A stretch of 5,735 nucleotides of DNA from Cryptoclostridium sp964637365 (GTDB lineage Bacteria; Bacillota; Dehalobacteriia; UBA7702). Below are positions 1 to 5,735 of this stretch, piece after piece. The notes beneath the pieces were generated by a model. That model had not been told where the DNA came from, ran no database searches, and saw only the letters and a program-made list of their open reading frames with translations. The stretch spans positions 1 through 5,735 of the forward strand of contig CAZWWH010000054.1 of NCBI GenBank assembly GCA_964637365.1, read 5' to 3'. The number at the start of each line of letters is the position of its first letter. The stretch's first letter is position 1. The translations under genes and the position numbers were made by a program.

Positions 1-41
1 TCATAAAACAAACCGGAGTATGCCTACATACTCCGGTTTGT
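1..41 (-). terminator. Intrinsic terminator, minus-strand orientation
   Basis: A perfect 15-bp stem is formed by 8-22 and 27-41 around a 4-base loop (23-26). The arm core reads CAAACCGGAGTATG and its exact complement. On the minus strand the stem is followed by TTTTATGA (8-1), a short T-tract. On the plus strand the sequence after the stem is TGTGTGTTGG, which is a poor U-tract. The hairpin therefore fits best as the terminator of the minus-strand reading frame that stops at 57-59. It could also end a plus-strand gene lying to the left of the window, which cannot be seen. Confidence 0.65.
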
Positions 42-56
42 GTGTGTTGGGTACCA

Positions 57-271
57 TTATTCTGTTTGGGAGGAATTCTTAAATTGACTAATATCAATTC
101 CCAGTTTATGGATGTGATATGATATCACTTGACGGGATACTCCAAATTTTCTGGCTACAGTCCTTTGCAAAAGTATGGCTTTGGTACTTTGGTTTTTTAA
201 AATTTCTTAAGGTAAAAGACCTGTACAAAATGGGTCAATGCGATATTTTTTCTTTTTTCGGTTTTTTGCAT
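57..271 (-). pseudogene. Broken small helix-turn-helix protein gene
   Basis: Reading the minus strand, a stop-to-stop frame of 49 codons (206 down to 60, TAA at 59-57) contains KFGVSRQVISYHIHKLGI at 149-96. This looks like a helix-turn-helix: a GVSR turn, a recognition helix and a closing LGI, as in Fis-type or other winged or simple HTH regulators. There is no ATG in this frame and a TAA lies just upstream (209-207). The neighbouring frame has an ATG at 271-269 and runs MQKTEKRK...FYLKKF before its own stop, and a single lost base near 207-210 would join the two into one protein of about 72 residues. The terminator hairpin at 8-41 begins 16 bp past the stop, as expected for a real gene end. 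The HTH motif is seen directly. The joined N-terminal part is inference; it resembles nothing I recognise and has no clear ribosome binding site. It could also be the tail of a larger decayed regulator. Confidence 0.42.
114..128. repeat. Perfect 15-bp palindrome
   Basis: GTGATAT-G-ATATCAC is a perfect 7-1-7 inverted repeat. It falls inside the recognition-helix codons of the broken minus-strand HTH frame, so it may be chance. It also contains TATGAT preceded by TGA (115-123), which resembles an extended -10 element on the plus strand, but no matching -35 is present at the right distance. Confidence 0.35.
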
Positions 272-294
272 GAAATTTGTCTTATTGATCGGCA

Positions 295-314
295 AAAGAA
301 CAGAGATGTTCTTT
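295..314. promoter_or_regulatory. 8-4-8 palindrome, possible operator
   Basis: AAAGAACA-GAGA-TGTTCTTT is a perfect inverted repeat with a 4-base centre. It lies 23 bp upstream of the ATG at 271-269 of the broken minus-strand HTH gene and 44 bp upstream of the -35 of the tRNA promoter. That is a reasonable place for an operator bound by a dimeric repressor. It is AT-rich and lacks a good T-tract, so it would be a weak terminator. The half-sites resemble the Gram-positive LexA box (GAAC-N4-GTTC), but the spacing here is N6, so I do not call it a LexA site. Confidence 0.35.
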
Positions 315-357
315 AAATAACTATTAAAATAAAATTCCCTGTATAAAATGGAATCTC

Positions 358-386
358 TTGCAAAATCTAAATACATATGCTATAAT
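358..386 (+). promoter_or_regulatory. Sigma-A type promoter of tRNA-Leu
   Basis: TTGCAA (358-363) is a 4/6 match to the -35 consensus. It is followed by an exact 17-bp spacer and a perfect TATAAT (381-386), with TGC directly before the -10, giving an extended -10. Transcription would start near 393, a few bases before the tRNA 5' end at 401. This is the best promoter in the window and may also drive tig-clpP-clpX, because no terminator follows the tRNA. Confidence 0.8.
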
Positions 387-400
387 TTGTTATTAGCTAT

Positions 401-482
401 GCGGGTGTGGCGGAATGGCAGACGCACCAGACTTAGGATCTGGCGGGTAACCGTGGGGGTTCGAGTCCCTTCACCCGCACCA
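401..482 (+). tRNA. tRNA-Leu, anticodon UAG
   Basis: The gene folds as a complete class II tRNA. The acceptor stem GCGGGTG (401-407) pairs with CACCCGC (472-478), followed by discriminator A and an encoded CCA (480-482). The D arm is GCG/CGC (410-425). The anticodon stem CCAGA/TCTGG (427-443) encloses CTTAGGA with anticodon TAG at 434-436. The variable arm is long (444-454, CGG/CCG stem), and the T arm (455-471) holds TTCGAGT. The long variable arm, A discriminator and UAG anticodon all indicate leucine, reading CUA and other CUN codons. CCA is genomically encoded, so only 5' and 3' trimming is needed for maturation. Confidence 0.97.
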
Positions 483-531
483 AAACCGGTATTCCCGGAC
501 AGAATGATCTGTATTTTAGTTGAAGAAAATT

Positions 532-538
532 AGAGGAG
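532..538 (+). promoter_or_regulatory. Ribosome binding site of tig, long spacing
   Basis: AGAGGAG is the best Shine-Dalgarno sequence ahead of tig, but 13 bases separate it from the ATG at 552, longer than the usual 5-10. The GTG at 541 sits too close to it and its frame stops after four codons. The ATG at 552 is supported because the protein then begins exactly as the trigger factor family does. Confidence 0.6.
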
Positions 539-551
539 CAGTGAAAGAAAG

Positions 552-1877
552 ATGAACTACGAAGTTAAGAGAGAAGGCAAAAATCAAGCGGAACTCACCA
601 TCACCGTAGATAAAGAAACGGTTTTGAAATCCATGAATCAGGCCTATCTGAAATTGGCCAAAGAGGTTACCATCCCTGGTTTCAGAAAAGGCAAAGCCCC
701 TCGTTTTGTTTTGGAACAGAAAATTGGCAAAGCTCCCATTGTTGAAGAAGCTGCTGAAATTATGATGTCTCCTGCCTATGCCGAAGCCATCACTACTGAA
801 GGCCTGGAACCTGTGGATCGTCCCGAAGTTGAAATCGTCTCTATCGGTGAAGAAGAAGAATTTGTATTTAAAGCTACCGTTACTTTGCGTCCCGAACCGG
901 AATTAGGCGAATACAAAGGCCTTGAATTGAAAAAACGTGAAATCAATTTGACTGACGAAGATGTGGAAAACGAAGTGGAACGCATCCTCGACCGCCATGC
1001 TAAAATGGTTACTGTGGAAGAAGCTGTGGAAGATGGCGATATGGTTCAGCTTTCCTATAAAGGTTATGTCGATGGTGAAGCTTTTGAAGGCGGCAGCGCT
1101 GAAAAATATTCACTCGGTATCGGCACCAACACCTTTATCCCCGGTTTCGAAGACCAGCTCAAAGGTCATAAAGCAGGCGATGATGTGGAAGTCAATGTGA
1201 CCTTCCCCGAAGATTACCATGCTGAAGATTTAAGAGGCAAAGATGCCAAGTTTGACGTTCATATTTTTGAAGTACGTAGAAAAGAACTTCCTGAACTTAC
1301 CGATGACTTCGTGAAAATGGTCTCTACCGCTGAGAACGTTGCTGATTTTAAAGTTGATACCAAACAGCGTTTGGAAGAATCCGTAGCGCGTCAGATTAAC
1401 GATGATTTGAGAAATCAGGCTGTAGACGCACTTCTCGAAGTAACCGATGTTGAAATCCCTGAAATTATGATTAACGACAAAATCGATAGCTTCATGGAAG
1501 ATATGAATTCCCGTTTGGCACAGCAGGGCTTGAACCTGGAACGCTATGTGGAATTCACTGGTAAAACCATGGCTGATCTCAGAGAAGAAAGTCGTCCTAA
1601 CGCTGAAAAAGCCGTTAAAACTGAAGTTGCTTTGATGGAAGTGGCGAAAAGAGAAAAACTCGAGGCAACCGAAGTCGACATTGATGCGGAATGCACTAAG
1701 GTCGCTATGATGACCAACACCGAATTGGATGTTATTAAGGAACGGTTGATGAAAACCGGTCAATACAATGTTCTTGTCTTCACAATTTTGGTGAAAAAAG
1801 CCATTGATTTCTTGGTGGATAACGCTAATATTGTTCCTTTTGAGGAAGAATCTAAGGAAGCAGAAGATAGGGAATAA
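552..1877 (+). CDS. tig: Trigger factor, ribosome-associated chaperone and prolyl isomerase
   Basis: Trigger factor binds the large ribosomal subunit beside the exit tunnel, shields nascent chains in the cytoplasm and catalyses cis-trans isomerisation of X-Pro bonds. The 441 residues match the family's usual 420-450. The N-terminal ribosome-binding domain (about 1-115) carries the signature GFRKGKAP at 43-50, the loop that contacts protein L23. An FKBP-type isomerase domain spans about 158-243 (LSYKGYVDGEAFEGG, then FIPGFEDQL). The helical C-terminal chaperone domain covers about 250-430 and ends in an acidic tail. No key segment is missing. The gene lies 69 bp after the tRNA-Leu with no terminator between, and no separate promoter is obvious in that gap, so it may be read from the tRNA promoter. 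A 69-bp gap without a terminator leads to clpP. In other bacteria tig also sits just ahead of clpP-clpX or clpX. Identification is secure. Confidence 0.97.
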   Translation: MNYEVKREGKNQAELTITVDKETVLKSMNQAYLKLAKEVTIPGFRKGKAPRFVLEQKIGKAPIVEEAAEIMMSPAYAEAITTEGLEPVDRPEVEIVSIGEEEEFVFKATVTLRPEPELGEYKGLELKKREINLTDEDVENEVERILDRHAKMVTVEEAVEDGDMVQLSYKGYVDGEAFEGGSAEKYSLGIGTNTFIPGFEDQLKGHKAGDDVEVNVTFPEDYHAEDLRGKDAKFDVHIFEVRRKELPELTDDFVKMVSTAENVADFKVDTKQRLEESVARQINDDLRNQAVDALLEVTDVEIPEIMINDKIDSFMEDMNSRLAQQGLNLERYVEFTGKTMADLREESRPNAEKAVKTEVALMEVAKREKLEATEVDIDAECTKVAMMTNTELDVIKERLMKTGQYNVLVFTILVKKAIDFLVDNANIVPFEEESKEAEDRE

Positions 1878-1914
1878 GAGAGTATCATAATGTTCTTTTC
1901 GGGGAAACATTCGC

Positions 1915-1933
1915 ATAGATTGCGTATAGATTG
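1915..1933 (+). repeat. Tandem ATAGATTG repeat upstream of clpP
   Basis: ATAGATTG occurs at 1915-1922 and again at 1926-1933, an 11-bp period, that is about one helical turn. It lies just before the clpP ribosome binding site (AAGGAGG, 1934-1940). The first copy is also part of a small CGCA/TGCG inverted repeat (1912-1924). It may be a protein-binding site in DNA or RNA, or chance. Confidence 0.3.
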
Positions 1934-1946
1934 AAGGAGGAACCCA

Positions 1947-2537
1947 ATGCCATATAATTTTAGTATACCGTACGTCATCGAGCAAACCAGCCGTGGCGAA
2001 CGCTCCTACGATATTTTTTCCCGTCTATTAAAAGACAGAATCATCTTTCTTGGTGATGCCATTGATGACAATGTCGCTAATATCATCGTTGCCCAAATGC
2101 TCTTTTTGGAAGCGGACGATCCGAAGAAGGACATTAATTTTTACATTAACAGCCCCGGCGGTTCCATTACTTCTGGCATGGCAATTTATGATACGATGAA
2201 TTATATTAAATGCGATGTCTCCACCATCTGTGTGGGAATGGCCGCCAGCATGGGGGCTTTCCTGCTTTCGGCAGGAACTCCTGGCAAACGTCTTGCCTTG
2301 CCCAATAGTGAAGTCATGATTCACCAACCCTTGGGTGGTGCCCAGGGGCAGGCCACAGACATTGAAATTCATGCCAAACATATTTTAAGAACTAAGGAAA
2401 AAATGTGCCGTCTGATGGCGGAACAAACTGGCCAAAGTGTGGAACGCATCAAAGCTGATACGGAACGTGATAATTTCATGACTGCGGTAGAAGCTCAGGC
2501 TTATGGCCTTATCGACCGAGTAATTGCGGCAAAATAA
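1947..2537 (+). CDS. clpP: ATP-dependent Clp protease proteolytic subunit
   Basis: ClpP is the serine peptidase that forms a two-ring, 14-subunit barrel and degrades proteins unfolded and fed in by ClpX or ClpC-type ATPases in the cytoplasm. The 196 residues match the usual length. The catalytic triad is intact: Ser101 in GMAASMGAF, His126 in MIHQPLGG and Asp175 in ERDNFM. YINSPGGSITSGMAIYDTM (66-84) is the conserved oxyanion-region strand and helix. The N-terminus (MPYNFSIPYVIEQTSRGER) fits the axial-loop region that contacts the ATPase. The ATG at 1947 has AAGGAGG six bases upstream. The gene is followed after nine bases by its ATPase partner clpX, whose ribosome binding site overlaps the clpP stop, indicating translational coupling. 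No CtsR or CIRCE-type stress operator is visible upstream. Confidence 0.98.
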   Translation: MPYNFSIPYVIEQTSRGERSYDIFSRLLKDRIIFLGDAIDDNVANIIVAQMLFLEADDPKKDINFYINSPGGSITSGMAIYDTMNYIKCDVSTICVGMAASMGAFLLSAGTPGKRLALPNSEVMIHQPLGGAQGQATDIEIHAKHILRTKEKMCRLMAEQTGQSVERIKADTERDNFMTAVEAQAYGLIDRVIAAK

Positions 2538-2546
2538 GGAGGAACT

Positions 2547-3857
2547 ATGAGTCAAATGGACAGTCATGATGGGGTCTGCTGCGCTTTTTGTGGCAAATCC
2601 CAAGACCAAGTAAGAAAACTTGTGTCAGGACCTGGCGTAAATATTTGTGACGAGTGCGTCGCCCTCTGTATGGAGATTATTGATAACGCCTTGGCTGAAG
2701 AAGAGGGGGATATGGATTTTACCGAATTGCCCAAACCCCGGGATTTGGCCAAAAGTCTTGATGATTACGTCATTGGTCAGGAAGACGCAAAAAAAGTTTT
2801 GGCTGTGGCAGTGTATAATCACTATAAACGTATCGGAGCTCCTGTTGGGAGTGACGATGTGGAGTTGCAAAAATCCAATATCCTTTTAATTGGCCCCACC
2901 GGCACCGGGAAAACCTTGCTGGCTCAGACCTTAGCCAGATTCCTCCATGTACCTTTTGCCGTAGCGGATGCTACAACTCTCACAGAGGCTGGCTACGTGG
3001 GCGAGGATGTGGAAAATATATTGTTAAAGCTGCTTCAGGCCGCTGATTTTGATGTGGATGCTGCTTCTCATGGGATTATTTATATCGATGAAATTGATAA
3101 GATTACCCGAAAAAGTGAAAATCCTTCCATTACCAGAGACGTCAGTGGGGAAGGGGTTCAGCAGGCATTACTGAAAATCCTGGAGGGCACTGTTGCCAGT
3201 GTGCCGCCGCAAGGCGGGCGGAAACACCCTCATCAAGAATTCATTCAGTTGGATACCACTAACATCCTTTTTATTTGCGGTGGCGCTTTCGATGGTTTGG
3301 ATAAAATCGTGCAGAAGCGTATGGGCAGTGGTGTCATGGGCTTTGGTGCGGATATCAAAGAAAAGAAAGAAGATATAGGGGAACTTTTAGCTAACGTAAT
3401 GCCCGAGGATTTATTAAAATTTGGCTTGATTCCCGAATTTGTGGGTCGACTCCCAGTCATTGGGAAGCTGACTCCTTTGGACAGAGATGCCTTGGTACGC
3501 ATTTTGAAGGAACCTAAAAACTCTTTGGTGAAACAGTTCCAGAGTCTTTTTGGTATGGATCAAATCGAATTGGAATTTGAAGACAGTGCTTTGGAGGATA
3601 TTGCGGAAACCGCTATGAAGCGAAGCACTGGCGCTCGGGGTCTCCGTGCTATTATGGAAGACTTGATGAGCGATCTTATGTTTGAGTTGCCTTCACGCAG
3701 AGATGTAAAGAAAGTCATCATCAATAAAGAATTTACCTCCGGCAGTGGGGAACCGAGGATGATTCTTCGTGACCCGCGGGAGTTGGAGGAATTGGCTAGT
3801 CAGGCCAATACCGCCGCTACTATAAAAATTGTAGAGGATAGTGATACCCCTGCGTAA
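2547..3857 (+). CDS. clpX: ATP-dependent Clp protease ATPase subunit ClpX
   Basis: ClpX is a hexameric AAA+ unfoldase that recognises tagged substrates (for example SsrA-tagged chains), unfolds them and threads them into ClpP. The 436 residues are slightly longer than the usual 410-425. The N-terminal zinc-binding domain has Cys12, Cys15, Cys34 and Cys37 (CAFC...CDEC). Walker A is GPTGTGKT (116-123), Walker B is IIYIDEID (177-184), the substrate-gripping pore loop is GYVG (149-152), the RKH loop is at 225-227, the arginine finger is Arg301 in PEFVGRLP, and sensor 2 is GARGLR (362-367). The ClpP-docking loop reads MGF (264-266) where the common form is IGF, a conservative change. The ATG at 2547 follows AAGGAGG (2536-2542), which overlaps the clpP stop. 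A strong terminator lies 28 bp past the stop, so the tig-clpP-clpX unit ends here. Confidence 0.98.
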   Translation: MSQMDSHDGVCCAFCGKSQDQVRKLVSGPGVNICDECVALCMEIIDNALAEEEGDMDFTELPKPRDLAKSLDDYVIGQEDAKKVLAVAVYNHYKRIGAPVGSDDVELQKSNILLIGPTGTGKTLLAQTLARFLHVPFAVADATTLTEAGYVGEDVENILLKLLQAADFDVDAASHGIIYIDEIDKITRKSENPSITRDVSGEGVQQALLKILEGTVASVPPQGGRKHPHQEFIQLDTTNILFICGGAFDGLDKIVQKRMGSGVMGFGADIKEKKEDIGELLANVMPEDLLKFGLIPEFVGRLPVIGKLTPLDRDALVRILKEPKNSLVKQFQSLFGMDQIELEFEDSALEDIAETAMKRSTGARGLRAIMEDLMSDLMFELPSRRDVKKVIINKEFTSGSGEPRMILRDPRELEELASQANTAATIKIVEDSDTPA

Positions 3858-3885
3858 GTTCGGTGATTTTTCAAAAACGGATTAT

Positions 3886-3914
3886 AAAAAAAGCCCCGCA
3901 TTGCGGGGTTTTTT
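3886..3914 (+). terminator. Intrinsic terminator after clpX
   Basis: The stem CCCCGC/GCGGGG (3894-3899 with 3903-3908) has an ATT loop. It is preceded by seven A's (3886-3892) and followed by six T's (3909-3914). The A and T tracts extend the pairing and make it potentially bidirectional. It is a textbook rho-independent terminator 28 bp after the clpX stop, separating clpX from lonB. Confidence 0.92.
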
Positions 3915-3996
3915 ATATGGCAAAAATTGAATCAAGAACTTTATTCCTTCTGCCCATGTTTTTCACGTTTTGGGGAATCATAATAAAAACAAGAGC

Positions 3997-4005
3997 AAAA
4001 GGAGA
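3997..4005 (+). promoter_or_regulatory. Ribosome binding site that sets the lonB TTG start
   Basis: AAAAGGAGA has its GGAG core at 4001-4004, nine bases before TTG at 4014. The next in-frame start, ATG at 4038, lies 33 bases from this core and would remove part of the membrane segment. The TTG is therefore the likelier start. Confidence 0.75.
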
Positions 4006-4013
4006 TTTCAATA

Positions 4014-5648
4014 TTGACTAATATTCTTTTGAGTATCATGATATGCCTTTCAATCGTTACGTTAATCTTCCTTTTCACCCATCGTCGTACACCCGTGGTA
4101 CAACGTGAAGGGAAGCCCTGTAATTATATGGACAAGCATAGTAGCAAAGAAATCGCTCGCTTAGAATCCTTACGAAAAATTTCGCTTAACGTACCCTTGG
4201 CGGAAAAAACACGGCCTAAAGACTTTTCAGAAATCATTGGCCAGGAGGATGGCTTGAAGACATTGGAAGCCGCTTTGTGCGGCCCTAATCCTCAGCATGT
4301 AATTATTTATGGTCCCCCTGGCGTGGGGAAAACTGCTGCTGCCCGATTGGCTCTGGAACGAGCTAAAAAAAGCCCTGGTACACCCTTTCTTCCCGATGCC
4401 AAAATGGTGGAAGTTGACGGTGCCACGTCTCGTTTTGACGAGCGTGGTATTGCAGATCCCCTGTTGGGCAGTGTTCATGATCCCATCTACCAGGGAGCTG
4501 GCGCTTATGGTCAGGCCGGGGTCCCACAGCCGAAAGAAGGAGCTGTTAGTAAGGCTCATGGGGGAATTCTCTTTATTGATGAGATTGGGGAGCTCCATCC
4601 TATTCAGCTAAATAAATTACTGAAGGTGTTGGAAGATCGTAAAGTGATGCTGGAGAGTTCCTATTATCAAGCGGAAAATCCTGATATTCCCCGTCATATT
4701 CATGATATTTTCCAAAATGGTCTACCCGCTGATTTTCGTCTGATTGCCGCAACTACTCGTAATCCCGAGGAACTTCCACCAGCGCTTCGCTCTCGTTGCG
4801 TAGAGATTTTTTTTCGATCCCTTCATGGAGGTGAGTTAGAACAAATCGCTATGAACAGCGCCGAGCGCTCAGGTTTTCACTTAGGACAAGAGGAAGCAGC
4901 TGTGGCCGCTTCTTATGCCTCCAATGGCAGGGAAATCGTGAATATGATTCAATTGGCAGCGGGGATGGCACAGCAAAGCAGCAGCAATACCATTTCCCAG
5001 CGAGATTTGGATCGTGTGATTCATCAGGGGCACTATACTCCTCATTTGGACCGCAGAATGCCGGATACTCCCCGTATCGGACATGTGACGGGACTATGTG
5101 TTAGTCAAGGTGGTGAGGGGAGTATATTACCTCTTGACGCGGCGGTATTTCCGGGCTGTGGTAACCACGTGATTTCCGGTATCGTGGAGGAAGAGGAAAT
5201 AGGAGGCCAGGGGCATAAAGTGCGCCGCCGTAGTATGGCCAAAAATTCGGCAGAAAATGTTATTTCTGTGCTCCGGCGCTGTACCAATGCGGATTGGAGC
5301 AGCTTAGACTGTCATTTGAGCTTCCCCGGAGGCATTCCTATCGACGGTCCTTCAGCAGGAATCACCATGGCTACAGCCCTTTATTCTGCGGTGGAGGGGA
5401 AACTCCCTGACAGTGACGTGGCTATGACAGGTGAATTGTCACTCGGTGGCGATGTCCTTCCTGTGGGGGGCGTCACTGAAAAAATTGAAGCTGCGGTGCG
5501 GGCAGGTGCCAAACGGGTGATTATACCCCAAGAAAATTGGCAGGAGTACTACGCGGAGTTCGCTGCTGAGATTATTCCTGTTGCCACCTTCGACGATGTT
5601 TTATCCCTGACATTTCACCAAGATGAGTCAATATCAGTTACAGCTTAA
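4014..5648 (+). CDS. lonB: LonB, membrane-anchored ATP-dependent protease
   Basis: LonB carries an AAA+ unfoldase and a Ser-Lys protease domain in one chain but lacks the N-terminal substrate domain of LonA. The 544 residues match the roughly 550 of the Bacillus LonB family. A hydrophobic segment at about 3-22, followed by HRR, is a likely membrane anchor with the enzyme facing the cytoplasm. Walker A is GPPGVGKT (100-107) and Walker B is LFIDEIGEL (186-194). HIHDIFQNGLPADFRLIAATT (228-248) is typical of LonB, and arginine finger candidates are Arg259 and Arg261. The protease dyad is Ser447 in DGPSAGI and Lys490 in VTEKIEAA. In Bacillus subtilis LonB acts in the developing spore; whether this organism sporulates cannot be told here. 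Translation starts at TTG, supported by a ribosome binding site nine bases upstream. A terminator separates it from clpX, so it probably has its own promoter in 3915-3996, but I see only weak candidates. No terminator follows; an insertion-sequence end lies 24 bp downstream. Confidence 0.95.
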   Translation: MTNILLSIMICLSIVTLIFLFTHRRTPVVQREGKPCNYMDKHSSKEIARLESLRKISLNVPLAEKTRPKDFSEIIGQEDGLKTLEAALCGPNPQHVIIYGPPGVGKTAAARLALERAKKSPGTPFLPDAKMVEVDGATSRFDERGIADPLLGSVHDPIYQGAGAYGQAGVPQPKEGAVSKAHGGILFIDEIGELHPIQLNKLLKVLEDRKVMLESSYYQAENPDIPRHIHDIFQNGLPADFRLIAATTRNPEELPPALRSRCVEIFFRSLHGGELEQIAMNSAERSGFHLGQEEAAVAASYASNGREIVNMIQLAAGMAQQSSSNTISQRDLDRVIHQGHYTPHLDRRMPDTPRIGHVTGLCVSQGGEGSILPLDAAVFPGCGNHVISGIVEEEEIGGQGHKVRRRSMAKNSAENVISVLRRCTNADWSSLDCHLSFPGGIPIDGPSAGITMATALYSAVEGKLPDSDVAMTGELSLGGDVLPVGGVTEKIEAAVRAGAKRVIIPQENWQEYYAEFAAEIIPVATFDDVLSLTFHQDESISVTA

Positions 5649-5672
5649 GCATAAAAGTAGGCTATCGATTTT

Positions 5673-5735
5673 TGAAGTGACCCCCAAAAGTTAGAGAATA
5701 AAAAAAGCAAAATTGTTCAAGCAACTGAAAGGGCT
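5673..5735. mobile_element. Terminal end of an IS3-family element, partial
   Basis: TGAAGTGACCCCCAAAAGTT (5673-5692), followed by AGAG, matches the kind of terminal inverted repeat found at ends of IS3-family elements of the IS150 type: a leading TG and the GTGACCCCCAAAAGTTAG core. The element would extend rightwards out of the window. No transposase codons can be identified in the 63 bases visible, so whether this is the orfA side or the far end is open. The upstream target duplication cannot be verified because the other end is outside the window. Confidence 0.6.

Noticed and set aside
233..239. GGTCAAT heptad resembling half of a CtsR operator
   Set aside because: CtsR sites need two heptads in direct repeat three bases apart. 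Only one copy is present, far from tig and clpP, and no CIRCE element was found either.
119..316. 65-codon plus-strand reading frame in the AT-rich leader
   Set aside because: It is rich in Phe, Leu and Trp from poly-T runs, has no ribosome binding site and no recognisable motif, and lies opposite the more convincing minus-strand HTH frame.
342..347. TATAAA as a second -10 upstream of the tRNA
   Set aside because: The sequence 17 bp upstream (AACTAT) is not a -35, and the promoter at 358-386 is far better placed.
348..533. 61-codon plus-strand reading frame
   Set aside because: It runs through the whole tRNA-Leu gene and its promoter, so the frame is a by-product of the tRNA sequence.
483..551. 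CCGG-TATTC-CCGG inverted repeat between tRNA and tig as a terminator
   Set aside because: The stem is only four pairs and no T-tract follows.
1230..1985. 251-codon minus-strand frame opposite tig
   Set aside because: It is a shadow of the well-supported trigger factor gene, with no ribosome binding site and composition typical of an antisense frame (many Phe, His, Ile).
3956..3984. Possible lonB promoter with CATAAT as -10
   Set aside because: The -10 is a 5/6 match, but the -35 at proper spacing (ATGTTT) is poor, so the call would not be supported by sequence alone.

Overview
The window carries a conserved bacterial protein quality-control cluster, all on the + strand: a tRNA-Leu(UAG) gene, then tig (trigger factor), clpP, clpX and lonB. 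The gene order, the LonB type of membrane-anchored Lon, strong AAGGAGG-like ribosome binding sites and a moderate G+C content with AT-rich gaps suggest a low-to-moderate G+C Bacillota, either Clostridia or Negativicutes. I cannot name the species from this sequence alone.

Layout. Positions 1-400 contain no intact gene that I can defend. At 8-41 there is a perfect 15-bp hairpin whose T-tract lies on its minus-strand side. Next to it, on the minus strand, is a short open stretch (57-206) that encodes a convincing helix-turn-helix motif and stops 16 bp before the hairpin. A plausible N-terminal part lies one frame away (up to 271), so this looks like a frameshifted or decayed small DNA-binding protein gene with its own terminator. 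Two perfect palindromes (114-128 and 295-314) lie in or near it. At 358-386 is a good sigma-A type promoter for the tRNA gene (401-482). No terminator separates the tRNA from tig.

Positions 552-3857 hold tig, clpP and clpX. The tig-clpP gap is 69 bp with no terminator, and the clpX ribosome binding site overlaps the clpP stop codon, so the three genes look like one operon, possibly read through from the tRNA promoter. A strong intrinsic terminator (3886-3914) follows clpX. lonB (4014-5648) follows with a TTG start and its own ribosome binding site, so it is probably transcribed separately at least in part. Only 24 bp after the lonB stop, the window runs into what looks like the terminal inverted repeat of an IS3-family element (5673 onward). 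In many relatives lonA would be expected there.

How the genes work together: trigger factor binds nascent chains at the ribosome exit. ClpX unfolds tagged or damaged proteins and feeds them to the ClpP barrel. LonB is a self-contained, membrane-tethered ATP-dependent protease. All catalytic residues that I checked are present. I found no previously undescribed system here; the least ordinary parts are the broken minus-strand helix-turn-helix gene with its palindromes and the insertion-sequence end behind lonB.
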